Assembly: GCF_016056305.1 (NCBI RefSeq)
Contig: NZ_JAECZC010000013.1
Coordinates: 1 to 63,111, forward strand
Length of the DNA: 63,111 nucleotides
Direction of reading: 5' to 3'
Source of the DNA: Amazonocrinis nigriterrae CENA67
GTDB lineage: Bacteria > Cyanobacteriota > Cyanobacteriia > Cyanobacteriales > Nostocaceae
Notes under the pieces: generated by a model
Database searches by the model: none
Told to the model about the DNA's origin: nothing
What the model saw: the letters and a program-made list of their open reading frames with translations, nothing else
Made by a program: the position numbers and the translations under genes
Shown here: piece after piece, positions 54,268-63,104 of the stretch
Numbering within the stretch: the stretch's first letter is position 1
How the letters are laid out: each line of letters starts with the position of its first letter

Positions 54268-56238
54268 TTAAAACGATATACGGAAAAGCCGTCCACCTCC
54301 AGTACTTTCTTTAATAACTAAAGTCAGATTTTGTGAACCTTGACTATTCCAACTTTGCCCTAACACTTGCACCGTACCTTTGGTGGTTCCGCCTGCGGGG
54401 ACGAGAACATCAGCTGATGAGAATCTGGTTGACAACTTCTTGCCATTTTCAGTTACCACTTGAGCATATAACGGTACAAAAGCAAAGGGGCGATCGCTGC
54501 GATTTACTACAACAAAATTAATACTAAAGTTTCTATTGCTTTCAACCTTAGCTCCATCTATCCGAATCTCTACATTATCTCGCGTTTGTCCTCCAGTAAT
54601 AGCCACGTTGCCCCTAATTGGTTTACTTCTGGGAGTGTTCTGATTAGCTCTTGAAGTGTTTTGATTAAGTCTATTAGCTTGTGCAGGAGGTTTAGTATTT
54701 GGACTTGGAGAAATCCCTTGTAATAAATTTTGAATTTCCTTATGTTTTTTCACCCCTTCGTAAGCATAACGATTATATTTATTACGCTCAATCAGACTTT
54801 CTAAATATTCAACCCTCTCAGCTGGAGCCGGGTGAGTTGACTGCCAATCAGTGCGTTCTTTTCCTCCATATTGGGCATTTAATGTTGCCATTAAATTACG
54901 CAACCCATCCGCAGCATAGCCAGCTTTATTTAAGACTCTAGTACCTAAAATATCAGCTTGGCGTTCTTGTTCTCGACTATGTTCTTTACCTACCATATCT
55001 TGAAACAGATTAGACATGGGAATCACATTACTCAAACTGCTGAGAAACTGACTTTGGGCAATGCGTTGAAATGTGTGAGAAAGAACTGCATGAGCTATTT
55101 CATGACCTAGCAACCCAGCTAACTCTGCTTCTGAATTAGTATTCAGTATTGCTCCAGTATTCACAAAAATTTTACCCCCAGGTAGGGCAAAAGCATTAAT
55201 AGAACTGTCTTTAATGACATAGTACTCATACTCAAAATTTCGTCCCATTAGGGGAGCTAGTCTGCCTCCAATTCCTCTAACATAATTAAGAACTTGTGGC
55301 TCTTGTACCAGCTTGTCTTCTTGGCGATATTTTTCAACCAACTTATCAGACATAAATTTCCCAAATGCTGATTCACCCTGTAAAAGCATGGATAAAGTCT
55401 GAAATCCGGAAATCTGAGATTTCCAATTTAATGTACTGATGGTTTTAGCTGCGCCAACTAATGCGCTAAAAACGCCTTGTATTCGCAAACTTTCATTTAA
55501 CTTAGATTGATGACGCTTCAGATTTTTTTCTGCCAGACTAGCAAATTCTGGTGCTTCTGGATAATCTACAAAAATTGTGACAAACTGTCGCGCTGCTATT
55601 GAAGCTTCTAAAAACTGCTCTTTATTTTCTAAAGCTTTGATTTTAGCTTTGAGCAAGTCAGGCTCATCAGGATATAATTCTCCAGCTCGTTCCAAAACCT
55701 CCAAATCATTTTTTGGCTGTTCCGCTTTTGCATTATTTTTGCAAGCTTCAGATTTCTTTTGACAGGCTTCAGCTAACAGTAAATGACCCTTAATAAACTC
55801 AGGATAATTTTCTGTCAACAGTTGCAGCGATAGAAAAATTTTGCTGTCCAAATTTTGTTGTAAGCCTTCATTGGCATTGCGCCAGTATACCTGACCATCA
55901 CCTGGTAATTGCTCAACTTCATAGATAGCAGTACGTTTATTCTCTACAGGTGAAAACGCAGGTTTAACTTGGCGGTAGAGATTTTCTGCTTCTTTTGGTC
56001 GTCCTGTTTGGAAGAGTTCATCTGCTTCTGCTAAAACCTGAAAACGGTTGACACCTTGAGACTTTTGTGCGAGTTCAATACCTGTGGTTTCAAGTTTGCC
56101 CCCAGTAACCGTTCTTGACTCAGCATCAACTGTAAGATTGACTCCCAGCAACCAACTGCTAGTTGTCACGCCTAAAATCAAACTCAATTGTGCAGCTTGA
56201 GCAAGTTGAGATGTTCTAGTCATAGAATTTACGTTCAC
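54268..56238 (-). CDS. Exported M48 metalloprotease with TPR-like N-terminus
   Basis: A 656-residue protein with an N-terminal signal or anchor (about 12-36), a helical repeat region (about 60-260: AEADELFQTGRPKEAENLYR, LLLAEACQKKSEACKNNA) resembling TPRs, and a peptidase family M48 domain. The zinc motif is LLGHEIAHAVLSH (HExxH at about 379-383) with the third ligand in REQERQADILG. After a Pro/Asn-rich linker, a C-terminal beta domain (about 560-656) ends in ESTGGGRLFRISF. M48 proteases of this type (BepA-like, with TPR) act in envelope quality control. It is convergent with the secreted-protein gene and may belong functionally to the caspase cluster; that is inference. Confidence 0.88.
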   Translation of the reverse strand: MNVNSMTRTSQLAQAAQLSLILGVTTSSWLLGVNLTVDAESRTVTGGKLETTGIELAQKSQGVNRFQVLAEADELFQTGRPKEAENLYRQVKPAFSPVENKRTAIYEVEQLPGDGQVYWRNANEGLQQNLDSKIFLSLQLLTENYPEFIKGHLLLAEACQKKSEACKNNAKAEQPKNDLEVLERAGELYPDEPDLLKAKIKALENKEQFLEASIAARQFVTIFVDYPEAPEFASLAEKNLKRHQSKLNESLRIQGVFSALVGAAKTISTLNWKSQISGFQTLSMLLQGESAFGKFMSDKLVEKYRQEDKLVQEPQVLNYVRGIGGRLAPLMGRNFEYEYYVIKDSSINAFALPGGKIFVNTGAILNTNSEAELAGLLGHEIAHAVLSHTFQRIAQSQFLSSLSNVIPMSNLFQDMVGKEHSREQERQADILGTRVLNKAGYAADGLRNLMATLNAQYGGKERTDWQSTHPAPAERVEYLESLIERNKYNRYAYEGVKKHKEIQNLLQGISPSPNTKPPAQANRLNQNTSRANQNTPRSKPIRGNVAITGGQTRDNVEIRIDGAKVESNRNFSINFVVVNRSDRPFAFVPLYAQVVTENGKKLSTRFSSADVLVPAGGTTKGTVQVLGQSWNSQGSQNLTLVIKESTGGGRLFRISF

Positions 56239-56523
56239 TTCATGCTACTAGTAACAATACTGGGTGATATTACTGATTATTCATGACATTACCCCCAATC
56301 TCCATCAACTTCGGTGAAGTCTGCACCCCTTTGATGGCAGCGTGTACTTAGGTATTTGCAGAAGCGATCGCTCTGATAAAATGCCACAATCATCCCTAAG
56401 CAGGAAATTGCGATCGCGTCACTAAGTTTGGACAAAGATGCTATAAAATGAGTAAATAAGTGTGAAGTAAATCATAAACAGATACTCTGTTGTAGTAAAC
56501 CATAGAAGCAAGAGTAAAGAGCA

Positions 56524-56805
56524 GTGTCAGTCGAAACCATTGAGAAGCCTTCCACATCCCGCAAGCTTGCACCTCGGTATCGCGTCTTGCTCCACAACGA
56601 CGACTACAATCCTATGGAGCATGTGGTACGGGTACTACTGACCACAGTGCCAAGCCTCACTCAGCCCCAAGCTGTCAGTATCATGATGGAAGCCCATACC
56701 AACGGGCTAGCTTTAGTCATTACCTGCGCTCAAGAACATGCTGAGTTTTATTGTGAAACGTTAAAAAGTCATGGTTTGACCAGCACAATTGAACCTGATG
56801 AATAG
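56524..56805 (+). CDS. clpS: ATP-dependent Clp protease adaptor ClpS
   Basis: A 93-residue N-recognin. YRVLLHNDDYNPMEHVVRVL carries the Asp-Asp/Asn binding-pocket motif and the Met gate, followed by VPSLTQPQAVSIMMEAHTNG and VITCAQEHAEFYCETLKSHG. It hands N-degron substrates to ClpAP/ClpCP. The start is GTG with AAAGAGCAG upstream. It stands between the M48 gene and a CPBP membrane protease, with no clpA or clpC adjacent, as is usual in cyanobacteria. Confidence 0.96.
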   Translation: MSVETIEKPSTSRKLAPRYRVLLHNDDYNPMEHVVRVLLTTVPSLTQPQAVSIMMEAHTNGLALVITCAQEHAEFYCETLKSHGLTSTIEPDE

Positions 56806-56863
56806 TCATTAGTCAGTAGTCAGTGGTGAGTAAATAACAACTAACAACTAACTTTTGACTAAT

Positions 56864-57715
56864 ATGAAAATTAACCTTGTCCGTATAGCCCAACGCCCTG
56901 CCCCTATGAGGCTGGGTTATTTTATTGTGGCTTTATTACTGCTTTGGTTGCCCTTGGCTGCACCGATTTACTTACTAGTACGTGATTCTAACTTAGTAAG
57001 TATCTTGACAATGGTGTTGTTGTACGCAGAGTTTATTTTTCTGCTCAAGTTATGGGGTAAACAGGTTTACCAGCAACCTCAAATCCTTAAGTCTTACGGC
57101 TTAGAATTGACGCGGCAAAATGGTGTGGATTTGTTGCGTGGTTTAGCTATAGGGATAATTAACATTCTGATACTTTTTGGTATACAAGGCTTTTTAGGTT
57201 GGCTGGTGTGGCAACAACCTAAAATTTTTTTGCTAAAAGTGATTTTAGAAGGTTTAATTGTCGGTTTGGGCGTTGGCTTCGCCGAGGAATTATTATTCCG
57301 AGGCTGGTTGTTGGATGAGTTACAACGAGATTACAGCCCGCGAGTGGCACTGTGGACAGATGCCATTGCCTTTGCCGCATTACACTTTATTAAGCCACTG
57401 GAAGCAATCATTCAAACACTGCTGCAATTTCCAGCTTTGGTAGTGCTGGGATTAACGCAGGTATGGGGAAAGCGTTGGCGCAGGGGACGCTTGGGTTTCC
57501 CAATTGGTTTGCATGGTGGCTTAGTCTGGGGCTACTACATTATTAATGTTGGACAATTAATTAAATACTCTGGTAAAGTTCCTGACTGGGTAACTGGTGT
57601 CAATCAAAATCCGCTGCAAGGAGTGATGGGAGTCTTGCTAATGAGTATACTGGCGTTGTGGATACGGAAGCAATCTCGGCGATCGCCATTTCAGTTCAAT
57701 CCTATATCTAAATAG
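56864..57715 (+). CDS. CPBP-family intramembrane metalloprotease
   Basis: A 283-residue polytopic membrane protein of the CPBP (CAAX protease and bacteriocin-processing) family. The conserved pair Glu141-Glu142 with Arg146 in FAEELLFRGWLLDELQ, the ALHF motif and the final HGGLVWGYY histidine make the metal-dependent active site within the membrane. Roughly seven hydrophobic helices. Bacterial members process peptides or act in immunity to them; this substrate is unknown. ATG 56864 is preferred to a TTG at 56855. It follows clpS by 58 nt, filled by a CAGTAGTCAGTGG-type repeat. Confidence 0.9.
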   Translation: MKINLVRIAQRPAPMRLGYFIVALLLLWLPLAAPIYLLVRDSNLVSILTMVLLYAEFIFLLKLWGKQVYQQPQILKSYGLELTRQNGVDLLRGLAIGIINILILFGIQGFLGWLVWQQPKIFLLKVILEGLIVGLGVGFAEELLFRGWLLDELQRDYSPRVALWTDAIAFAALHFIKPLEAIIQTLLQFPALVVLGLTQVWGKRWRRGRLGFPIGLHGGLVWGYYIINVGQLIKYSGKVPDWVTGVNQNPLQGVMGVLLMSILALWIRKQSRRSPFQFNPISK

Positions 57716-57747
57716 ATGCAATTTTGAATGAGTAACTTTTGACTTCT

Positions 57748-57790
57748 CCCTTGTGGCAGGGCTGTTTCATCCCACAAGGGCAAGGATTTT
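57748..57790 (+). terminator. Probable terminator after CPBP gene
   Basis: CCCTTGTGG and CCACAAGGG form a 9-bp perfect stem around a 14-nt loop about 35 nt after the stop; the tail AAGGATTTTACA is partly T-rich. Confidence 0.55.
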
Positions 57791-57988
57791 ACAAATCTCA
57801 TTGGAGAGAGATCTTTGAACAATTGTGATGGAAGTATGACGTGATATAAATCAATGTTTTTCAGCTTTTCCTAATGCACTATTTGAAGCTTTATTGCCTA
57901 ACATTATGGATAAAATGATCTCTTTTGACTCAAAGTCTTGCGTAGTCAAGATTATTGTTTTTTCTCTGTAGAGAGTGATTAAAGAGCG

Positions 57989-58120
57989 TCATATCATGTC
58001 CGCTTGATTACTTATTAAAACCTAAGAACCCCACCCCTTAATCCCCTACCCGTTCACGGGTAGGGGATTAAGGGGTGCAATGACTGGGGGAATCATAACT
58101 AATTAACCGACATGATATGA
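57989..58120. mobile_element. MITE-like element with central 21-bp hairpin
   Basis: Terminal inverted repeats TCATATCATGTC (57989-58000) and GACATGATATGA (58109-58120) flank a perfect 21-bp stem (58032-58052 and 58057-58077, built on ACCCCTTAATCCCCTACC) with the loop TTCA. No open frame, 132 bp long, no clear target duplication. The form fits a non-autonomous miniature element; the mobilising transposase is not apparent. Confidence 0.6.
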
Positions 58121-58226
58121 TTCCTGAATAGGGACTGCTACTAGGTACAGTTAGACTTACAAATCTTCACCTGCTTCATCTAGAAAAATTTTAACAATAG
58201 CCAAACTGCCTTTTTTAGTGCAATAT

Positions 58227-58964
58227 TTACTCCCGTGTCTCAACCACTGTACCCACCACACAGGCCTTATCCAAATTAACACCGCTCAAATTTGCACCTT
58301 CTAACTCTGCACAGAGCAAATTCGCCCCGGAAAAATTCGCCCCTGCCAAATTCGCCCCCCGCAAGTCAGCTTCTTCAAGGTTGGCCTCACTCAATAATGC
58401 CCCTTGCAAATCGGCACGGCTCAAGTCTGCACCTTTGAGATTTGCCCCAGTGAGATTTGCACCGCGTAAGTCAGCACCACGCAAATCAACGCCTTGTAAG
58501 TTGACATTCATTAAATTAGCACCACTTAAAAAAGCACCTGCTAAAGCCACATCGCTGAGTCTTGCTCCCATTAAGTTAGCACCGCGCATGTTGCTACCAC
58601 GCAAGTCGGCATTAGTCAAGTCTGCTTGCATCAAGTTAGCTCCCATGAGGTTTGCCCGCAAGTCAGTTTCTTGTAAGTTCGCTCCCATCAAATTCGCTCC
58701 CTCTAAGTGCCCACCTTCAAGTTTGGAACCACTGAAGTTGGCGCCCACAAGGGTAGCGCCTGCAAAATTGATACGGCTTAAATCAAGTTGGGAGAGTTCC
58801 TCATCTTCTAAATTTGCTCCTGGAAGTTGTTTGAGTTTTCCTAATCTAATTGCTTCTATATTCATTTGGGGTAACACCAATTCTCTCAAATCCGCCAACA
58901 CATTCAAACCCCGAAACCCAGACCATATTTGAGGTACAGACGATTCGCCGAATCGTCTCTCCAA
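58227..58964 (-). CDS. Pentapeptide-repeat protein
   Basis: A 245-residue protein with about 35 tandem A(D/N)LxG-type pentapeptides from about residue 58 to 230 (GANLMGANLQ, LRGADLRGANLTGANLKGAD), which fold as a quadrilateral beta-helix. A register break occurs at TDLRANLMG, where one residue is missing. The N-terminal 55 residues (WSGFRGLNVLADLRELVLPQ) are not repetitive. Only a TTG start is available for the full frame, and codons 2-10 overlap a 21-bp palindrome; ATG 58865 (MNIEAIRLGK) is the alternative. It follows the DICT gene closely, so the two may be co-transcribed. Function unknown. Confidence 0.85.
   Translation of the reverse strand: MERRFGESSVPQIWSGFRGLNVLADLRELVLPQMNIEAIRLGKLKQLPGANLEDEELSQLDLSRINFAGATLVGANFSGSKLEGGHLEGANLMGANLQETDLRANLMGANLMQADLTNADLRGSNMRGANLMGARLSDVALAGAFLSGANLMNVNLQGVDLRGADLRGANLTGANLKGADLSRADLQGALLSEANLEEADLRGANLAGANFSGANLLCAELEGANLSGVNLDKACVVGTVVETRE
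58938..58958. repeat. Perfect 21-bp palindromic repeat at pentapeptide gene start
   Basis: Arms AGACGATTCG and CGAATCGTCT surround one base. With the neighbouring AATTACGAATTACGAATT words it resembles a dispersed cyanobacterial intergenic repeat lying across the annotated start codon. Confidence 0.6.
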
Positions 58965-58972
58965 TTTACGAA

Positions 58973-60373
58973 TTACGAATTGGTATAACTACCAATTTCC
59001 TCACTAGTCTTGCTGTGGCTATCCCATCGGGAATCGAGTAGCCACATACCGGTGCTAACTTTGGCTGACATCAGGGGTAAGTCAAGTCCCTGTTGCAAAC
59101 CCATGACTAACAAAGTTAGGGCATCTACCAGTTTAGGATCAAAGCGGATTGATTGTAGCTGTCTGCATTCATCTAAAGCTTGAGCAAATATTTCTTCGCG
59201 GCTTTGATTCGATGTTTTTTTCTGGTTGACTCGCCACTGAAAGTCTGCTAATAAAGCTAGAATTCTCGACTCTAAAGGAATTTCATCCCCTGCTAAATTA
59301 GCTGGTTGCCCTGTACCATTCCACCACTCGCTTTGATGTGTGATAATTTGAGCAACTGCCCGCAGTCGGGGCATGGTTCGCAATACCTGTGCGCCTGGTA
59401 CTAATGGGCAAGATAAAGGTACACTGGGGGCTTCTTCTTCGTAGCGGTTAGATGTGCCAGGAGTCAGAACACTTTCTGCTTTCTGTAATGGATCTATGCG
59501 GTGCAACAAACCTGCTAAGCGCAGTCTTTTAATCTGCCATGCGGGTAGTTCTAAAAGCTGCCCCATTGCCTCAGAAAGTGCTACTACTTCCGCTGCTGCC
59601 ATTGGGTTATTGATATCTGCCATATCCATCAGCTGAGCCATCCGCAAAAATGCCTGGATTTCGTTAGAAACCAAGTTGCGATCGAGTGCTTGTTGCCTTG
59701 GCACTGTGGGGATGGATAAATTTTCTTGCCCTGTCTGGAGGTAATCTACGACACGGGAAACAACGGCGCTGAGTTCTTCTGGTGTAGATAGACTAGGTTT
59801 AATTGATTCTTTGTAGGCAAGGAGTTTTGTTGCTAGTTCCGGGTTGTATTGTTGGATATGAGCGATCGCTAATTCTGCTGTTTCTTTGACTAACTCTGGT
59901 TCAAATGTCCATAAACCATAGAATTTACGCTCTACATCTGAAGCAGGTAAACCTCCTACTCCATAATCAGCTTCCGATAGCTCTTGACAAAGCACCATTG
60001 CTGTGTAGTTTGGCGATAGAATAATCAAGTGCCACTCCTGCGCCACTGGATCACCTGCATCTAATGCTACCAAATCTACATTAGGTAAAAGACTTGTGGG
60101 GTGTTCGGCAAAGCCTGTATCTGGCGATGCTAAGATGACGATTTCCTGGCTACACTTAGCGATATCTGCGTATCGTTCTGCTTCTTGCAGATACCATTTA
60201 CCTCTTTGAAAGGCTGTGATGACTAAGGGGTTGCCATCGTCTGTTAATATGTGGTCTTCCAGGGCATGACACAGGGAAACCAGGGTGTTTTTGTAATATA
60301 CGCCAAATCTAATTGGTCTATTGCTATGGCGATGTGCTGTTTTTAGCTGTTCTAAAATTGAACCTTCTAACAT
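58973..60373 (-). CDS. DICT-domain protein with degenerate HD-GYP-like domain
   Basis: A 466-residue cytosolic regulator. Residues about 1-190 form a DICT sensory domain ([60 protein letters not shown]). The C-terminal half resembles HD-GYP phosphohydrolases: [17 protein letters not shown] stands where HDIGK is expected, and [20 protein letters not shown] stands for HHE..DGTGYP, followed by [14 protein letters not shown]. The HD and GYP residues are lost, so catalysis of c-di-GMP is unlikely; a sensor or scaffold is more probable. The 5' flank carries a heptamer array 14 nt upstream of the ATG and no Shine-Dalgarno sequence. Confidence 0.82.
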   Translation of the reverse strand: MLEGSILEQLKTAHRHSNRPIRFGVYYKNTLVSLCHALEDHILTDDGNPLVITAFQRGKWYLQEAERYADIAKCSQEIVILASPDTGFAEHPTSLLPNVDLVALDAGDPVAQEWHLIILSPNYTAMVLCQELSEADYGVGGLPASDVERKFYGLWTFEPELVKETAELAIAHIQQYNPELATKLLAYKESIKPSLSTPEELSAVVSRVVDYLQTGQENLSIPTVPRQQALDRNLVSNEIQAFLRMAQLMDMADINNPMAAAEVVALSEAMGQLLELPAWQIKRLRLAGLLHRIDPLQKAESVLTPGTSNRYEEEAPSVPLSCPLVPGAQVLRTMPRLRAVAQIITHQSEWWNGTGQPANLAGDEIPLESRILALLADFQWRVNQKKTSNQSREEIFAQALDECRQLQSIRFDPKLVDALTLLVMGLQQGLDLPLMSAKVSTGMWLLDSRWDSHSKTSEEIGSYTNS

Positions 60374-60387
60374 AGGGTTTGATAAAA

Positions 60388-60477
60388 GGAATTGGGGATT
60401 GGGGATTGGGGATTGGGGATTGGGAATTGGGGATTGGGGATTGGGAATTGGGGATTGGGAATTGGGGATTGGGGATT
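60388..60477. repeat. Tandem heptamer array (GGGGATT)
   Basis: About 13 direct units of GGGGATT or GGGAATT without a spacer, followed by a CCCCTGCTCCCCTGCTCCCC tract (60491-60510). It abuts the DICT gene start, so unit number may affect its expression. This is a short tandemly repeated repetitive sequence of the type known in heterocystous cyanobacteria. Confidence 0.85.
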
Positions 60478-60547
60478 ATTTCTCCCTCATCTCCCCTGCT
60501 CCCCTGCTCCCCTACTCTCTCTGTCCCTAATCCCCAATTCCTGTATT

Positions 60548-62140
60548 TTATGATACGCTTACTAACTGTTTCTCTTGCGTAGGCAAGGGAGCAGAAAGTG
60601 CTGCTTCTAAGTCGGCACAACCCAGCTTTTCTTCTAATATTTTCATAACTTCGCGTCCGAAGTCATTGGGATTTTGTTGCCAAGCTTGCAAGCAGACTTC
60701 TCCAAAAAATGAACCAAGAGGTTCAGGATTCCAAAGAAGTTTTTTCGCTGTCCACGGCATCAAGCTCATGGGATTGTATCCTGGTTTGAGGATGCCTTGT
60801 TGAAGTGCATACTCTTCTAAATGAGTATGTGGCTGCAATCCAATAAAGAAAATGGCTGGTTCAACTTTATCAGCACCAAAAATCCGTTCTAGTTCGCGAT
60901 GGTAGGCAATCGTTTGGCGAATGGTTTCGGGACTTTCGTCAATGACGTTAAAGGAGTAGTTGACGGAAACTAAGTCGTTAAACCCAGCTGCTTTCAAGTC
61001 ACGGCAGTTTTGTAAGACAGTTCGCAAGTTATACCCCATCCGCATTTTCCGCACGAGTTCCTGAGAACCGCTAGTAATACCGATTTCAAAGTAGTTCATT
61101 CCCGTCTTCACCATCAACTCACACAACTGCGGTGTGAGGTTATCGGCTCTGATGTATGCTGCCCAATGAATATCTTTCATCCCAGAATCGACGATTTTCT
61201 GCAAAAGTTCGACAGCATCGTCAATAAATTTGCGTGCTGGAATAAATTGGGCATCGGTAAACCAGAAGTTACGAATACCGCGATTATACAATTGCCGCAT
61301 TTCCGCAACCACTTCATCCGCTGGATTGATGCGTACTTGTTTACCTTCTACAACAGTGTAGACACAATAACAGCAATTGTGAGGACAACCGCGTTTGGTT
61401 TGCACGCCGATGTAAAAGTCTTGTTCTTGGAGATAATAATTAAATTCAGGCCAGATACTTTCTATATAGTCATAGTTACAGGCAGTTTTTTCTAGAGGGG
61501 TAGGTTGTTCGTGAATTAGCCGTTGCCGTGGTTGAGTTTCTCCTACAATGTAACAGCGTTCATCTTGGAACTCTTGTCCACTTAAAAGTTTCTCTAGCAG
61601 GGTTTCGCCTTCACCCACAGAAATGATTGTGCCTTGGGGTAAGCTTTTACCCAACTGTTCATAAAATACGCTAACTGCACCACCACCCACGACTGCACGC
61701 GCTTGAGAATGGTATTTTTGGGCACGTTTTAAACCGCGTTTGATTAATCCCAGATTTCGCCACAACTCCACGTAGTAAGCGATGAAGATTCGCAAACCGC
61801 CTAATGCCCCACGTAATTTGATCAGCGGATTCTTAGCGTAATAAAATTCAAAGGCGTTTTGCAGTGGGTTACCACCACGCCCACCAACTGGGGCATAAAT
61901 TTGAATATCCCGCCAAGAAAAGACTAATAGTGTCGGTTGAAATTCATCAATACAGTTATCTAGGGCAGAGGCGTAGTCTAGAGGAGGTACAGTGCCCAAA
62001 TCAAAAATGCGCTGTTCAATATTGGGAAATTGCTTGTGGACATGATCTGACAGGTAGACAACCCCAATAGGAAAGATTGGGTTACAGGGAAGGCGAACGT
62101 AGAGAATTCGATTTTCCATCATCAGGGTTTTAACTTCCAT
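60548..62140 (-). CDS. B12-binding-domain radical SAM protein
   Basis: A 530-residue enzyme. An N-terminal B12-binding-like Rossmann region ([20 protein letters not shown] to [20 protein letters not shown]) is followed by the radical SAM core with CPHNCCYC (about 250-257) and [20 protein letters not shown]. It resembles a cyanobacterial family annotated as linked to photosystem II high-light acclimation; I recall that name but cannot verify it here. The methylation or ring-modification target is unknown. Start ATG 62140, or internal ATG 62119 ([10 protein letters not shown]), which better matches related proteins. Upstream on the same strand as the DICT and pentapeptide genes. Confidence 0.82.
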   Translation of the reverse strand: MEVKTLMMENRILYVRLPCNPIFPIGVVYLSDHVHKQFPNIEQRIFDLGTVPPLDYASALDNCIDEFQPTLLVFSWRDIQIYAPVGGRGGNPLQNAFEFYYAKNPLIKLRGALGGLRIFIAYYVELWRNLGLIKRGLKRAQKYHSQARAVVGGGAVSVFYEQLGKSLPQGTIISVGEGETLLEKLLSGQEFQDERCYIVGETQPRQRLIHEQPTPLEKTACNYDYIESIWPEFNYYLQEQDFYIGVQTKRGCPHNCCYCVYTVVEGKQVRINPADEVVAEMRQLYNRGIRNFWFTDAQFIPARKFIDDAVELLQKIVDSGMKDIHWAAYIRADNLTPQLCELMVKTGMNYFEIGITSGSQELVRKMRMGYNLRTVLQNCRDLKAAGFNDLVSVNYSFNVIDESPETIRQTIAYHRELERIFGADKVEPAIFFIGLQPHTHLEEYALQQGILKPGYNPMSLMPWTAKKLLWNPEPLGSFFGEVCLQAWQQNPNDFGREVMKILEEKLGCADLEAALSAPLPTQEKQLVSVS

Positions 62141-62660
62141 CTTGCCGTTTTCCAGGTGAAAGCGAGAAAGACCTCAAATATTAAAGTATGTTTGTTTTAG
62201 TTACCTTTTTTGCTCGAAATACTGCTTGACATTTAAGCAGATTTTTAGTAAGGGTTAACTTACTATTGGCAACAGTAGGTATAGCTAAATTAGATTTTAT
62301 GAAAAAGCTTTCATATATCTTTACCATAACATTGAGTTTATTCCTTAAGCGATGATCCCTGCGTCTAATCCTTGGGATAGATGAAACCAATAAACCTCTG
62401 AGTAGGAGCAAGGCGAGGATTTTTTAGTTTTGACTAACTTAATAGTTGCCAGAGGAAAAATTTCACCAGATATCTGTACATAGTGTATAATTTCAAATTA
62501 TGTGGATTTTTTTATTTAATTTTCATAACTTGAACATATCTTTAGATATAAATAGCGTAGAAAATTTCAGTTGGTAGTCGCAGTTACAGCACAAGGGGAT
62601 CACCAAGTGTTAGCTTTGGTGGTGTAATGTAAAATTGTGGCGTAAAGCTCCTCAGCAGTT
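62141..62660. other. Intergenic region, divergent
   Basis: AT-rich, no gene supported; a 76-codon minus-strand frame (62181-62411) has no coding character. Nothing else recognised. Confidence 0.5.
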
Positions 62661-63053
62661 ATGGCTCAAATATTAGATCCACTACCACCTGAGCAATCGG
62701 GGAACATTCTCTGCTGCTACGTTAATGCCACGAGCAAAATCCAGGTGGCTCGCATCTCCAATATTCCTAACTGGTACTTTGAAAGAGTTGTTTTTCCTGG
62801 ACAGCGCCTCGTGTTTGAAGCACCGTATGAAGCTCAAATGGAGATTCATACCGGGATGATGGCAAGTGCAATTTTATCCGATAAGATTCCCTGCGATCGC
62901 CTGGCGATTAACGAGCCTAGCAGCAACGAGTTTGATACAGACTCAATAGGGATCGACCCTATCAGTAAAAATCCAATAGTCCAGTCAATTAATACAAAAA
63001 CCGGAGATACAACAAAATCTTTAACTGTCGCTGGTTTAGCATCCATTGATTAA
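62661..63053 (+). CDS. DUF1830 family protein
   Basis: A 130-residue cyanobacterial protein: ILCCYVNATSKIQVARISNI, NWYFERVVFPGQRLVFEAPY and EIHTGMMASAILSDKIPCDR are the DUF1830 signature (a compact beta domain, residues about 15-85). The last 40 residues are polar and variable. Two adjacent cysteines (Cys18-19) are conserved in the family as far as I recall. Function unknown. It is closed by a good intrinsic terminator. Confidence 0.88.
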   Translation: MAQILDPLPPEQSGNILCCYVNATSKIQVARISNIPNWYFERVVFPGQRLVFEAPYEAQMEIHTGMMASAILSDKIPCDRLAINEPSSNEFDTDSIGIDPISKNPIVQSINTKTGDTTKSLTVAGLASID

Positions 63054-63075
63054 AAAAACAATTTTGCTGAATTTG

Positions 63076-63104
63076 AAGGTTGCTGAATTCGGCAGCCTTT
63101 TTTG
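63076..63104 (+). terminator. Intrinsic terminator of DUF1830 gene
   Basis: AAGGTTGC (63076-63083) pairs with GCAGCCTT (one wobble) around TGAATTCG, followed by TTTTTTG. It starts 22 nt after the stop codon. Confidence 0.85.

Larger units (their letters stand above)
57716..58226. other. Intergenic region carrying a MITE-like element
   Basis: Apart from the 132-bp element at 57989-58120, no gene. A short stem CCCTTGTGG...CCACAAGGG (57748-57779) follows the CPBP gene and could terminate it. Confidence 0.6.

Noticed and set aside
58381-58932. 183-codon frame antisense to the pentapeptide gene
   Set aside because: Lys/Ala/Pro-periodic shadow produced by the pentapeptide codons.
60388-60510. CRISPR-like array
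   Set aside because: Units of seven bases with no spacers; a tandem heptamer, not a CRISPR.
62181-62411. 76-codon minus-strand frame
   Set aside because: No coding character and no ribosome-binding site in an AT-rich divergent region.
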